Of a DNA stretch of 64,000 nt, positions 1 through 8,494 are shown piece after piece; position 1 is the first letter of the stretch; each line of letters opens with the position of its first letter. This DNA comes from Pseudomonas muyukensis (GTDB lineage Bacteria > Pseudomonadota > Gammaproteobacteria > Pseudomonadales > Pseudomonadaceae), in contig NZ_CP077073.1 in the NCBI RefSeq assembly GCF_019139535.1, positions 1,872,001 through 1,936,000 of the forward strand, given 5' to 3'. The position numbers and the translations under genes were made by a program. The notes under the pieces were generated by a model. It did no database searches, was not told the origin of the DNA, and was given only the letters and a program-made list of their open reading frames with translations.

Positions 1-91
1 TCGGTGACTCCATTTATTGTTCTTATGTGTTGCACCTTGCTGGTGCTTTTTGCCGGCGCGCGGGGCGACCGTGGTGCGATGCTAGGTAACC

Positions 92-123
92 AACCTTTCG
101 CTAACCTTTCAGTGTGAAAGGTT
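92..123. promoter_or_regulatory. Candidate response-regulator operator upstream of tctD-like gene
   Basis: AACCTTTC occurs at 92-99 and again at 103-110, an 11-bp period. The second copy also forms a perfect 8-bp inverted repeat with GAAAGGTT at 116-123. Direct repeats with one-helical-turn spacing are typical binding sites of OmpR/PhoB-family regulators, and the next gene encodes one. Autoregulation is an inference. Confidence 0.45.
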
Positions 124-199
124 TCTCGCGAGGGCTTCACAGGCCACGCCACGGCGGTACACTCCGCGCAAAAGGCCCATGCCGGGCAGGGAGAATCCG

Positions 200-871
200 A
201 TGCGAGTGTTGCTGGTCGAAGACCACCTGCAACTGGCCGAAAGCGTGGCCCAGGCCCTCAAGAGCCAGGGCTTGACCGTGGATGTGCTGCACGATGGCGT
301 GGCCGCCGACCTGGCCCTGGCCAGCGAGGACTACGCCGTGGCGGTGCTTGATGTGGGCCTGCCGCGGCTGGACGGCTTCGAGGTGCTGGCGCGCCTGCGC
401 GGGCGCGGCAAGACCTTGCCGGTACTGATGTTGACCGCGCGCAGCGATGTGAAGGACCGCGTGCATGGCCTGAACCTGGGGGCCGACGACTACCTGGCCA
501 AGCCCTTCGAGCTCACCGAGCTGGAGGCGCGGGTCAAGGCGCTGTTGCGTCGCAGCGTGCTGGGTGGCGAGCGCCAGCAGCGCTGCGGGCCGCTGGTCTA
601 CGACCTGGATACCCGGCGTTTTACCCTCGAGGACGCGCCGTTGACCCTGACCCAGCGCGAACAGAGCGTGCTCGAGGCGCTGATCGCCCGGCCAGGACGG
701 GTGATGAGCAAGGAGCAACTGGCCGCCCAGGTGTTCGGCCTGGACGAGGAGGCCAGCCCCGACGCCATCGAAATCTACATCCATCGCCTGCGCAAGAAGC
801 TCGACGGCCAGCCGGTGCACATCGTCACCTTCCGCGGCCTGGGCTACCTGCTCGAGCACCGCGATGCGTGA
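200..871 (+). CDS. tctD: OmpR/PhoB-family response regulator, TctD-like
   Basis: A 223-residue two-component response regulator acting in the cytoplasm. Residues 1-120 form a receiver domain with the acidic pair near Glu7-Asp8, the phospho-acceptor Asp51 (context VLDVGLP) and the conserved Lys of the AKPF motif. Residues about 125-220 form a winged helix ending in a TFRGLGYLL element. I chose the ATG at 200, not the in-frame ATG 21 bp upstream, because MRVLLVEDH is the normal start of the fold and AGGGAGAA lies just before it. It overlaps the sensor kinase gene by 8 bp, so the two are co-translated. The TctD name, meaning a tricarboxylate-uptake regulator, rests on overall resemblance of the pair; the transport genes are not in the window. 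Confidence 0.75.
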   Translation: MRVLLVEDHLQLAESVAQALKSQGLTVDVLHDGVAADLALASEDYAVAVLDVGLPRLDGFEVLARLRGRGKTLPVLMLTARSDVKDRVHGLNLGADDYLAKPFELTELEARVKALLRRSVLGGERQQRCGPLVYDLDTRRFTLEDAPLTLTQREQSVLEALIARPGRVMSKEQLAAQVFGLDEEASPDAIEIYIHRLRKKLDGQPVHIVTFRGLGYLLEHRDA

Positions 872-2243
872 CAACGGCAGCCTGCGCGGGCGCTTGCTGG
901 GCAACCTGGCGCTGCTGTTGGTGGTGCTGATGCTGGCCAGCGGCCTGAGTGCCTACTGGAACGGCCGCGAAGCCGCCGACACCGCCTACGACCGCACCCT
1001 GCTGGCCTCGGCCCGGACCATCGCCGCCGGCTTGTCGCAGCGCGACGGCACCCTCAGCGCGGATGTGCCCTACGTGGCCCTGGATACCTTTGCCTACGAC
1101 AGCGCCGGGCGCATCTATTACCAGGTGCTGGACATCCAGCAGAAGCTGATCTCCGGCTACGAGCACCTGCCGCCGCCACCGCCGGGCACGCCGCGCACCG
1201 ACGACTACCCGGCCCTGGCACGCTTCTACAACGCCACCTACCTCGGCCAGGACGTGCGCGTGGTCAGCCTGCTCAAGGCGGTCAGCGAGCCGAACATGAA
1301 CGGCATGGCCGAAATTCGCGTGGCCGAGACCGAAGAGGCGCGGGTGCGCATGGCCCGGGGCCTGATGGCCGACACCCTGTTGCGCCTGGGCATGCTGGCC
1401 CTCGGCGCGCTGGTGATGGTGTGGTTCGCGGTCAGCGCTGCGCTGCGTCCGCTGGAGCGCCTGCGCACGGCGGTGGAAGAGCGTCAGCCGGACGACCTGC
1501 GTGCCTTGCCGGTGGTGCAGGTGCAGCGAGAACTGGGGCCACTGGTACGGGCCTTGAACCATTTCACCGAGCGCTTGCGCGGCCAGTTCGAGCGCCAGGC
1601 GCAGTTCATTGCCGACGCCGCCCATGAGCTGCGCACGCCGCTGGCGGCGCTCAAGGCGCGTGTCGAGCTGGGCTTGCGTTCGCGCGAGCCAGACGAATGG
1701 CGCAGCACCCTGGAAGCCGCCGCCCAGGGCACCGACCGCCTGACCCACCTGGCCAACCAGTTGCTGTCGATGGCGCGCGTGGAGAACGGCGCCCGCGCCA
1801 TCGCCGAAGGCGGCGCCCAACGCCTGGACCTGAGCCAGCTGGCCCGCGAGCTGGGCATGGCCATGGCGCCGTTGGCCCACGCCCGCGGCGTGGCCCTGGC
1901 GTTGGAGGCCGAGGCGCCGGTGTGGCTCAAGGGCGAGCCGACCCTGCTCAACGAGCTGCTCAGCAACTTGGTGGACAACGCCCTGGCGCATACCCCGCCG
2001 GGCGGCGATGTGATCTTGCGGGTGCTGGCGCCGGCGGTGCTCGAGGTCGAGGACGACGGGCCGGGGATTCCCGAGGCCGAGCGCGAGCGGGTGTTCGAGC
2101 GCTTCTACCGGCGCAGCGCGCAGGGCAGCGGCTTGGGCCTGGCGATCGTCGGCGAGATCTGCCGGGCGCACCTGGCGCAGATCAGCTTGCATGATGGCGA
2201 GCGGGGCGGGTTGAAGGTGCGGGTGAGCTTCATCGCCGACTGA
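864..2243 (+). CDS. tctE: Two-component sensor histidine kinase, TctE-like
   Basis: A 459-residue inner-membrane sensor kinase paired with the preceding regulator. A first membrane helix spans about residues 11-30. A periplasmic region of about 140 residues of the 2CSK_N/TctE N-terminal type follows, then a second helix at about 170-192 and a short HAMP-like linker. The dimerisation helix carries the phospho-acceptor His254 (DAAHELRTPLAAL). The ATPase domain has an N box (NLVDNALAHTPPGG) and G boxes (DDGPGIP, GSGLGLAIV). The pair probably senses an extracytoplasmic organic acid, but the ligand cannot be read from the sequence. Family assignment as a kinase is secure; the TctE name is moderate. 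Confidence 0.75.
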   Translation: MRDNGSLRGRLLGNLALLLVVLMLASGLSAYWNGREAADTAYDRTLLASARTIAAGLSQRDGTLSADVPYVALDTFAYDSAGRIYYQVLDIQQKLISGYEHLPPPPPGTPRTDDYPALARFYNATYLGQDVRVVSLLKAVSEPNMNGMAEIRVAETEEARVRMARGLMADTLLRLGMLALGALVMVWFAVSAALRPLERLRTAVEERQPDDLRALPVVQVQRELGPLVRALNHFTERLRGQFERQAQFIADAAHELRTPLAALKARVELGLRSREPDEWRSTLEAAAQGTDRLTHLANQLLSMARVENGARAIAEGGAQRLDLSQLARELGMAMAPLAHARGVALALEAEAPVWLKGEPTLLNELLSNLVDNALAHTPPGGDVILRVLAPAVLEVEDDGPGIPEAERERVFERFYRRSAQGSGLGLAIVGEICRAHLAQISLHDGERGGLKVRVSFIAD

Positions 2244-2279
2244 AGCCGCGCCTACAGGGCCGCCTCGCTAGCGGACGCT

Positions 2280-3086
2280 TCAACGCAACAGGCTGCGCGC
2301 ATCGAGCAATTCCTGCATATCCAGTTCGGTACCGAACGGCAGCCCCAGGTGCCGATAGGCCGGCAACGCCGCCAATGGCCGGCTGCGCCCGCGCTGGCTG
2401 ATGCAGCGGGCGATCTGCACGATGTCGATGTAGTCGATCTGCTCGGTGCGCCGGTCCAGGTCCTGCACCTGGCCGGGCAGGGTGATCAACTGTTCGGGGA
2501 ACTCCCAGGCACTGAGGATCTTGTCGCCCAGCACCGGCTGGATCTGCTCGATCACGAAGTGCAGGCAGACCGGGTCGGAGAGCAGCTCGTTGTGCTCCTC
2601 GGCGTAGATCAGCACCGGCAGGGCGCCGATCTGGTGGACCAGGCCGCCGAGGGTGGCCTGGTCGGGCTTGAGTTGGGTATAGCGGCGGCACAGTTCATAG
2701 CTGATGCCTGCGACTTCCAGGCTGTTGGCCCATATATCACGCAGCTTTTGCTCCACCGCCGGGGCCCGGGCATGGAAGATCTGCTCGATCACCAGGCCGA
2801 TGGCCAGGTTGCAGCTGTAGTTGATGCCCAGGCGGGTGATGGCGGTGTGCAGGTCGGTGACTTCTACCGCCGCGCGCATCAGCGGGCTGTTGACTACCTT
2901 GATCAGGCGCGCCGACAGCGCGGCATCCCGGCCGATCACCTTGCTCAGGGCGGACACGCTGATATCGCTGTCCTCGGCGGCTTCGCGGATGCTCAGGGCG
3001 ACTTCCGGCAGGGTCGGCAGGACCAGGTCGTCCTTGTCGATGGCGGCGAGCAATTGCGCCTGGACCATTTCGGCCAGCTTGTTCAT
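2280..3086 (-). CDS. HDOD domain protein
   Basis: A 268-residue cytoplasmic protein made mostly of one HDOD domain, a catalytically silent relative of HD phosphohydrolases. Recognisable are the LPTLPEVALSIREAAEDSD opening, the IGRDAALSARLIKVVNSP segment and the long helical body to about residue 200. HDOD proteins serve in signalling such as cyclic-di-GMP, chemotaxis or stress pathways, usually through other domains, but none is attached here. It is transcribed away from ygfZ-nadB direction-mates with a 55-bp gap to ygfZ, so a shared transcript with ygfZ is possible. Specific role unknown. Confidence 0.85.
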   Translation of the reverse strand: MNKLAEMVQAQLLAAIDKDDLVLPTLPEVALSIREAAEDSDISVSALSKVIGRDAALSARLIKVVNSPLMRAAVEVTDLHTAITRLGINYSCNLAIGLVIEQIFHARAPAVEQKLRDIWANSLEVAGISYELCRRYTQLKPDQATLGGLVHQIGALPVLIYAEEHNELLSDPVCLHFVIEQIQPVLGDKILSAWEFPEQLITLPGQVQDLDRRTEQIDYIDIVQIARCISQRGRSRPLAALPAYRHLGLPFGTELDMQELLDARSLLR

Positions 3087-3141
3087 GAACGTCTCTACGG
3101 CAATGGTGGTGCAGCCCCGCTGTTACCACGGGGCGGGCTGG

Positions 3142-4083
3142 TCAGCGCTGGATTTCCCGGTCGCGGTCCAGTTCGTAAGGCAGGTCGAGCAACGTCAGGC
3201 GCGGGCCTTCCAGGCTGCCCAGGTGCAGGTTGTCATCGGCGACCGCGTCGGCGCTGAGCACGGCCAGCAGTTCGACGGCATTGCCGCTGCTGGCAGCGAT
3301 CACCACCTCGCCGACCGACGAGCCATGGGTGGGCGAGAAAATCTCGGCGCCCGGCTCGGGTACCGCTGTCTCGGCCAGCGCCAGGCGGTATTGGCGGCGT
3401 TTGAGCTTGCCCAGGTACTGCATGCGGGCGACGATTTCCTGGCCGGTATAGCAACCTTTCTTGAAACTGACCCCATCGACCGCTTGCAGGTTGATCATCT
3501 GTGGGATGAACAGCTCGCGGGTCGGGCCCATCACCTGGCCGATGCCGGCGCGGACCTGGCCCAGCAGCCAGTCGTTGAGCGTAGCCGCGGGCAGCAGCGC
3601 GGCGAGTCGCTCGGCAACGCTGGCGGCCTGGTCGGCGGGTACCCAAAGTTCGACGCGGTCGGTGGAGGCGGTCACGGCGATCAAGCCTTCATGGCGAACG
3701 GTCGCGCCGGCTTCGCCTGGCACTGCCAGGCCCAGTGCCTGAAGCGCACTGTCGCCCTGCTGCAGGCCGAAGCGCGCCCAGGCCGCGCTTTCGTCGGCCA
3801 GGGTGGCCTTGGAGAACACCGCGTACTTCTTCAGGTCGGCCAGTTGCGCCTCGAGCAGCTCGCCGGCCATGGCCAGCAGGTAGCCGTTGCCCTCGGGCAG
3901 GATACGGAAGCTCGACTGCATGCGGCCCTTGACCATGCAGCGGGCACCAAGGCCGGCATGATCGTCGCTGAGGTAATTGATGTTGCAGGTCAGCTGGCCT
4001 TGCAGGAACTTGCCGGCGTCGGAGCCGCGGACGGCGAGGATGCCCTCATGGGTGAGGGAACAGAAGAAAGCGGAATCGGCCAT
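3142..4083 (-). CDS. ygfZ: YgfZ, folate-binding iron-sulfur protein repair factor
   Basis: A 313-residue protein related to the glycine-cleavage T protein. It carries the YgfZ signature KGCYTGQEIVAR with its conserved Cys at about residues 205-216, followed by a basic QYLGKLKRR stretch. In E. coli YgfZ binds tetrahydrofolate and supports assembly or repair of a subset of iron-sulfur enzymes such as MiaB. The length is normal for the family. It is divergent from sdhE across a 133-bp gap, the usual neighbourhood for these genes in gammaproteobacteria. The start ATG gives MADSAFFCSLTHEGILAVRG, matching the usual N-terminus. Confidence 0.92.
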   Translation of the reverse strand: MADSAFFCSLTHEGILAVRGSDAGKFLQGQLTCNINYLSDDHAGLGARCMVKGRMQSSFRILPEGNGYLLAMAGELLEAQLADLKKYAVFSKATLADESAAWARFGLQQGDSALQALGLAVPGEAGATVRHEGLIAVTASTDRVELWVPADQAASVAERLAALLPAATLNDWLLGQVRAGIGQVMGPTRELFIPQMINLQAVDGVSFKKGCYTGQEIVARMQYLGKLKRRQYRLALAETAVPEPGAEIFSPTHGSSVGEVVIAASSGNAVELLAVLSADAVADDNLHLGSLEGPRLTLLDLPYELDRDREIQR

Positions 4084-4216
4084 GGGTCATCGCGGTAGCT
4101 AGAGACTGGCGGCCATCATAGAACGCCAGTAACAAAATAGGTAGGTGACTAGACCAACGCCTTGTGCCGCTTCGTTCGCCGCGCGGTATACTGCGCGCCC
4201 ACTCGAGGAGGGCCCC

Positions 4217-4471
4217 ATGGTCGAACAAACTGAACTCAACCGGCTTTTCTGGCATAGCCGCCGTGGCATGCTGGAACTTGACGTGCTGCTGGTCCCCTTC
4301 ACCCAGGAAGTCTACCCGAGCCTGAGCGAAACCGACCGCGAGCTCTACCGTCGCCTGCTGACCTGCGAAGACCAGGACATGTTCGGCTGGTTCATGGAGC
4401 GCACCGAGTCGGAAGATCCGGAGCTGCAACGCATGGTCCGCATCATCCTGGACCGTGTCCAGCCCAAGTGA
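4217..4471 (+). CDS. sdhE: SdhE, flavinylation factor for succinate dehydrogenase
   Basis: An 84-residue cytoplasmic protein that promotes covalent FAD attachment to the flavoprotein subunit of succinate dehydrogenase and fumarate reductase. The SdhE signature [11 protein letters not shown] is near residue 14, where RGxxE is the FAD-transfer motif, and the acidic [11 protein letters not shown] follows. I use the ATG at 4217, with GAGGAGGG just upstream, rather than the longer in-frame reading from 4145. The next gene, ygfX-like, overlaps its 3' end by 17 bp, the conserved SdhE-YgfX arrangement. Confidence 0.93.
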   Translation: MVEQTELNRLFWHSRRGMLELDVLLVPFTQEVYPSLSETDRELYRRLLTCEDQDMFGWFMERTESEDPELQRMVRIILDRVQPK

Positions 4472-4910
4472 AGTATTCGAGTGCCGTTGGCAGGGCTCGC
4501 GCCGGCTGCTGACGGCCTACCTGGCCAGCTTGGCGCTGGCGCTGGCGACCCTCGCGGTAATCACCTTGCCGGCCTGGCTGCGCTGCCTGCTGGCGCTCGC
4601 CTGCCTTGCCCACGCCTGCTGGGCCATCCCCCGTCGTATTCTGCTGACCCATCCCCAGGCCATCACCGGTTTGCGCCGTGATGCGCGTGGTTGGCGCCTG
4701 TACAGCCGCGCGCGCGGCTGGCAGGCGGTGCGCCTGTGCCGTGACAGTATCGCGTTGCCGGGGCTGGTGGTGTTGCGCTTCGTGCGCAAGGGCCGGTGGT
4801 GGAGCGAGGGGCAGTGCATCCCGGGGGATGCGTTGGGGCAGGAGGCGCATCGGCGCTTGCGGGTGCGGCTGAAGTTCAGCCGGCGGCGCTGGGCCGAGGT
4901 ATCGGGATGA
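4455..4910 (+). CDS. ygfX: YgfX-like membrane protein (SdhE partner)
   Basis: A 151-residue small membrane protein. A hydrophobic region at about residues 17-50 fits two closely spaced transmembrane helices. A basic, Trp-rich cytoplasmic tail follows and ends in a short run of arginines. It overlaps sdhE by 17 bp, so expression is coupled. E. coli YgfX (CptA) was described as a toxin-like inner-membrane protein acting on cell-division and shape proteins with SdhE (YgfY) proposed as antitoxin, an interpretation that remains debated. The assignment rests on position, size and topology rather than a strong motif. Confidence 0.7.
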   Translation: MSSPSEVFECRWQGSRRLLTAYLASLALALATLAVITLPAWLRCLLALACLAHACWAIPRRILLTHPQAITGLRRDARGWRLYSRARGWQAVRLCRDSIALPGLVVLRFVRKGRWWSEGQCIPGDALGQEAHRRLRVRLKFSRRRWAEVSG

Positions 4911-5227
4911 GGTGCGAGCGTGATCCTAAGCCCCTGGCGCGATCCCCCGTAGGCGCCGGCTTGCCGGCGAACACCGGCGCAGCCGGTGCCATGCACCGCG
5001 GTGTCTGCTTCGCCAGCAAGGCTGGCGCCTACGGGGCCAGGTGGGGCGTAGGAGCCGGCTTGCCGGCGAACACCGGCGCAGCCGGTGCCATGCACCGCAG
5101 TGTCTGCTTCGCCAGCAAGGCTGGCGCCTACGTGGCCGGGGTGGGCGTAGGAGCCGGCGTTGCCGGCGAACACCGGCGCAGCCGGTGCCATGCACCGCGG
5201 TGTCTGCCTCGCCAGCAAGGCTGGCTT
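4911..5227. other. Intergenic region occupied by three REP units
   Basis: The 317 bp between the convergent ygfX and nadB genes hold almost nothing but the triplicated REP unit listed separately. Translated readings through it are repeat artefacts. I see no promoter, since both flanking genes end here. Confidence 0.8.
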
Positions 5228-5231
5228 CTAC
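4949..5231. repeat. Three tandem REP-type units, 99-bp period
   Basis: Units start at 4949, 5048 and 5147, exactly 99 bp apart, each about 84 bp long. Each runs from GTAGG(C/A)GCCGG through GCCGGCGAACACCGGC and TTCGCCAGCAAGGCTGG to a TAC end, so the outer ends pair as GTAGG.GCC / GGC..CTAC and a smaller GCCGG(C)-rich hairpin lies inside. The third unit has a few substitutions, for example CTGGCTTCTAC. The last unit supplies the nadB stop codon. This is a family-B REP of the window (see other copies). Confidence 0.9.
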
Positions 5232-6841
5232 GAGACGAGGGTGGGCGTGAGGATGGTGTCCATGGCCTCGGGCAGCATTCCTGGGTAATCCAGGGTGTAG
5301 TGCAACCCTCGGCTCTCTTTGCGCTGCATCGCCGAACGGATCATCAGCTCGGCCACCTGGGCCAGGTTGCGCAACTCGATGAGGTCGCGGCTGACCTTGT
5401 AGTTGCTGTAGAACTCATCGATCTCGTCCAGCAGCAGTCGCACCCGATGCTCGGCGCGTTGCAGGCGCTTGCTGGTGCGCACGATGCCGACGTAGTCCCA
5501 CATGAACCGCCGCAATTCGTCCCAGTTGTGCGCGATGATCACGTCCTCGTCCGAATCGGTGACCTGGCTTGCGTCCCAGCAGGGCAGGGCATGCGGCATC
5601 GCCACTGTTGCCAGGTGCGCTTCGATGTCGGCGGCCGCCGCGCGGCCATAGACGAAACACTCGAGCAACGAGTTGCTGGCCATGCGGTTGGCGCCATGCA
5701 GGCCGGTAAAACTGGTTTCGCCAATGGCGTACAGGCCGGGCACGTCAGTGTGGCCGCGCGCGTCGACCATCACCCCGCCGCAGGTATAGTGGGCCGCGGG
5801 CACCACCGGGATCGGCTGGCGGGTGATGTCGATGCCGAAGGTCAGGCAGCGTTCATGCACCGTGGGGAAGTGGCTCTTGATGAAATCGGCCGGTTTGTGG
5901 CTGATGTCCAGGTATACGCAGTCCACGCCCAGGCGCTTCATCTCGTGGTCGATGGCGCGGGCGACGATATCCCGCGGCGCCAGCTCTTCGCGGGGGTCGA
6001 AACGGGGCATGAAGCGCTCGCCATTGGGCAGGCGCAGCAGCGCTCCCTCGCCGCGCAGGGCCTCGGTTACCAGAAAGCTCTTGGCTTGCGGGTGGTACAG
6101 GCAGGTGGGGTGGAACTGGTTGAACTCAAGGTTGGCGACCCGACAGCCGGCGCGCCAGGCCATGGCGATGCCATCGCCGCAGGCGCCATCGGGGTTGCTG
6201 GTATAGAGGTAGACCTTGGCTGCGCCGCCGGTGGCCAGCACGGTGAAGCGCGCGCCAAAGGTGTCGACTTCGCCGCTGTTGCGGTTGAGCACATAGGCGC
6301 CCAGGCAGCGTTCGCCCGCAAGCCCCAGGCGCCGCTCGGTGATCAGGTCGACCGCCACGCGCTGTTCCAGCAACTCGATGTTCGGGCGCTGGCGGGCCTG
6401 GTCGAGCAGGGTCTTAAAAATCGCCGCGCCAGTGGCGTCGGCGGCATGGATGATGCGCCGGTGGCTATGCCCGCCCTCGCGGGTCAGGTGGAACTCGAAG
6501 CCGCCGTCGTCGACACTGTAGTGTTCGTCGCGGGTGAACGGCACGCCCTGCTCGATGAGCCACTGGATGGCCTCGCGGCTGTGCTCGACGGTGAAACGCA
6601 CGGCGTCTTCATGGCACAGGCCGCCGCCGGCGTTGAGGGTGTCCTCGACATGGGATTGCACGGTATCGGTGTCGTCGAGCACCGCGGCGACGCCGCCCTG
6701 GGCCCAGAAGGTCGAACCGTTGGCCAGGTCGCCCTTGCTCAGCACGGCGACGCGCAGGTGGCCAGGAAGGTTCAGTGCCAGGCTGAGACCGGCGGCACCA
6801 CTGCCGATCACCAGGACATCATGTTGGAATTGTTGGCTCAT
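5228..6841 (-). CDS. nadB: L-aspartate oxidase
   Basis: A 537-residue flavoprotein that oxidises L-aspartate to iminoaspartate, the first step of de novo NAD synthesis; NadA then uses the product. The N-terminus has the FAD dinucleotide motif [13 protein letters not shown] at residues 11-23. It is followed by [13 protein letters not shown], a succinate-dehydrogenase-family segment, and the C-terminal half has the HPT and [24 protein letters not shown] type FAD-binding region. Length is normal. The stop codon TAG at 5228-5230 lies inside the third REP copy. It is divergent from algU over 437 bp. Confidence 0.96.
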   Translation of the reverse strand: MSQQFQHDVLVIGSGAAGLSLALNLPGHLRVAVLSKGDLANGSTFWAQGGVAAVLDDTDTVQSHVEDTLNAGGGLCHEDAVRFTVEHSREAIQWLIEQGVPFTRDEHYSVDDGGFEFHLTREGGHSHRRIIHAADATGAAIFKTLLDQARQRPNIELLEQRVAVDLITERRLGLAGERCLGAYVLNRNSGEVDTFGARFTVLATGGAAKVYLYTSNPDGACGDGIAMAWRAGCRVANLEFNQFHPTCLYHPQAKSFLVTEALRGEGALLRLPNGERFMPRFDPREELAPRDIVARAIDHEMKRLGVDCVYLDISHKPADFIKSHFPTVHERCLTFGIDITRQPIPVVPAAHYTCGGVMVDARGHTDVPGLYAIGETSFTGLHGANRMASNSLLECFVYGRAAAADIEAHLATVAMPHALPCWDASQVTDSDEDVIIAHNWDELRRFMWDYVGIVRTSKRLQRAEHRVRLLLDEIDEFYSNYKVSRDLIELRNLAQVAELMIRSAMQRKESRGLHYTLDYPGMLPEAMDTILTPTLVS

Positions 6842-6996
6842 GTCGGGACACTAGTAATCTTTGGAGGGGGCACGGCACAATAGTCGAGCGCAGATGGCAC
6901 TGTGAAACTATCGTGAAAGCAGACCGGGATGCCTTTATAGCAGCCCCAGGTGCCTGATTTCCAATGGCGCTTGCGCAGGTTAGGACGATCTTCGTG

Positions 6997-7024
6997 GAAC
7001 TTTCCGATACCCTGGGAAATCCTA
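6997..7024 (+). promoter_or_regulatory. AlgU-type (sigma-22/sigma-E) promoter candidate, distal
   Basis: GAACTT at 6997-7002, a 17-bp spacer and TCCTA at 7020-7024 fit the AlgU/RpoE consensus GAACTT-N16/17-TCTRA in spacing, with TCCTA an imperfect -10. It lies about 255 bp upstream of algU and would give autoregulation with a long leader. Confidence 0.4.
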
Positions 7025-7192
7025 TGAAGGCTGCCCATACCTCACAGTTTGCCGAGGCGATGCAGGGCGGCAGCTCTATCTTGGGCTGACACCTGCGTAC
7101 ATCAGACCAGATTATCGACGCAGCCGGCCGTGACCGCGCTGCGTCTTCCGTGCGAGCCGACCAAGGGCCGCAGGAAACTTGCTTGGAGGGGA

Positions 7193-7219
7193 GAACTTTT
7201 GCGCAAAGCCCGAGTCTAT
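7193..7219 (+). promoter_or_regulatory. AlgU-type promoter candidate, proximal
   Basis: GAACTT at 7193-7198 is followed after 16 bp by TCTAT at 7215-7219, about 60 bp before the algU start. The -35 element is perfect and the -10 is partial. AlgU operons are autoregulated in pseudomonads, so this position is plausible. Confidence 0.45.
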
Positions 7220-7278
7220 GGTTGCAAGCCTGAACGATGGCTGTTGCAACGCTCCTTCGAGTCCACCGAGGAGTGTTC

Positions 7279-7860
7279 ATGCTAACCCAGGAAGAGGATC
7301 AGCAGCTTGTCGAGCGCGTGCAGCGCGGCGACAGGCGAGCGTTCGATCTGTTGGTGCTGAAGTATCAGCACAAGATTCTCGGGTTGATCGTGCGTTTTGT
7401 TCACGACACCCATGAAGCGCAGGACGTGGCGCAGGAAGCCTTCATCAAGGCATACCGGGCGCTTGGGAATTTTCGCGGTGACAGTGCGTTCTATACCTGG
7501 CTGTACCGCATCGCCATCAACACGGCGAAGAACTACCTGGTATCCCGTGGAAGACGGCCACCAGACAGCGATGTGAGCTCCGAGGATGCGGAGTTTTACG
7601 ACGGCGATCATGGTCTCAAGGATCTCGAGTCCCCAGAGCGCGCGTTGTTGCGGGATGAAATCGAAGGCACTGTCCATCGCACCATCCAGCAACTGCCGGA
7701 AGACCTGCGTACAGCATTGACGCTGCGCGAGTTCGATGGACTGAGTTACGAAGACATTGCCAGTGTCATGCAATGTCCGGTGGGTACCGTGCGCTCTCGA
7801 ATCTTCCGCGCTCGGGAGGCCATAGACAAAGCCCTGCAACCTTTGTTGCAGGAAACCTGA
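7279..7860 (+). CDS. algU: Extracytoplasmic-function sigma factor AlgU/RpoE
   Basis: A 193-residue sigma factor for the envelope-stress and exopolysaccharide regulon. Region 2 covers about residues 20-90 (DLLVLKYQHKILG through DVAQEAFIKAYRAL and FYTWLYRIAINTAKNYL). Region 4 covers about 130-185 (LPEDLRTALTLREFDGLSYEDIA, with the CPVGTVRSRIFRAREAI recognition helix). I take the ATG at 7279, preceded by GAGGAG, over the longer in-frame reading. It heads the algU-mucA-mucB-mucD operon, where MucA and MucB sequester it at the membrane and regulated proteolysis releases it. Confidence 0.97.
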   Translation: MLTQEEDQQLVERVQRGDRRAFDLLVLKYQHKILGLIVRFVHDTHEAQDVAQEAFIKAYRALGNFRGDSAFYTWLYRIAINTAKNYLVSRGRRPPDSDVSSEDAEFYDGDHGLKDLESPERALLRDEIEGTVHRTIQQLPEDLRTALTLREFDGLSYEDIASVMQCPVGTVRSRIFRAREAIDKALQPLLQET

Positions 7861-7891
7861 GACAGCGGCGACAGCCAAGAGAGGAACCGCC

Positions 7892-8482
7892 ATGAGTCGT
7901 GAAGCTTTGCAGGAATCGCTGTCCGCGGTGATGGATAACGAAGCGGACGAACTTGAACTGCGTCGCGTGCTGAACGCCGTCGACGACGCCGAAACCCGTG
8001 CCACCTGGTCGCGTTACCAGGTTGCCCGTGCTGCCATGCACAAGGAACTGCTGCTGCCCAAGCTGGATATCGCCTCGGCGGTGTCTGCGGCGCTGGCCGA
8101 CGAGGCCGTGCCGGCCAAGGTCAAGCAGGGCCCTTGGCGCAGCATTGGCCGCCTGGCCGTGGCCGCCTCGGTGACCGTCGCCGTGCTGGCCGGGGTGCGC
8201 TTTTACAACCAGGACGAGATCAGCGGTGCCGAACTTGCCGCCCAGCAGCCTGCCCAGCAGGGCCTGAGCATGCCGCAGGCACAGGGCCCGGCCGTTCTGG
8301 CAGGCTATAGTGAAGGCAGTGAACAACCCACCGGGCCGATGGCCAACGGTGTGCTGCAGAACCAGGCCGGCTGGGATCAGCGCCTGCCAGGCTACCTGCG
8401 CCAGCACGCCCAGGAGTCCGCGCTCAAGGGCAACGAGACCGCACTGCCCTATGCTCGCGCCGCCAGCCTGGAAAACCGCTAA
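7892..8482 (+). CDS. mucA: Anti-sigma factor MucA
   Basis: A 196-residue single-pass inner-membrane protein. The cytoplasmic N-terminal domain (RseA/MucA type, SREALQESLSAVMDNEADELELRRVL) binds AlgU. One transmembrane helix lies at about residues 86-103, and a periplasmic tail would bind MucB. Under envelope stress site-1 and site-2 proteases cut MucA and free AlgU. Length is full and I see no truncating frameshift of the kind found in mucoid isolates. It begins 31 bp after algU with AGAGAGGAACC as ribosome site. Confidence 0.96.
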   Translation: MSREALQESLSAVMDNEADELELRRVLNAVDDAETRATWSRYQVARAAMHKELLLPKLDIASAVSAALADEAVPAKVKQGPWRSIGRLAVAASVTVAVLAGVRFYNQDEISGAELAAQQPAQQGLSMPQAQGPAVLAGYSEGSEQPTGPMANGVLQNQAGWDQRLPGYLRQHAQESALKGNETALPYARAASLENR

Positions 8483-8494
8483 GTAAGGAGGATC

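Larger units (their letters stand above)
6842..7278. other. Divergent nadB-algU intergenic region
   Basis: These 437 bp separate two divergent operons and contain no convincing gene; open frames inside lack ribosome sites and family resemblance. It should hold the nadB promoter and several algU promoters. Two GAACTT-type extracytoplasmic sigma promoter candidates are listed separately. An AGTTTGCC-AGGCGATG stretch near 7047 shows nothing recognisable. Confidence 0.6.

Noticed and set aside
4949..5231. Regularly spaced repeats resembling a CRISPR array
   Set aside because: Units are about 84 bp with spacers of about 15 bp, contain internal hairpins matching other REP copies in the window, and no cas gene is present.
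4796..6883. A 695-codon plus-strand open frame across ygfX, the REP units and nadB
   Set aside because: It reads through three repeat copies and the antisense of nadB; repeated peptide blocks come from the REP DNA.
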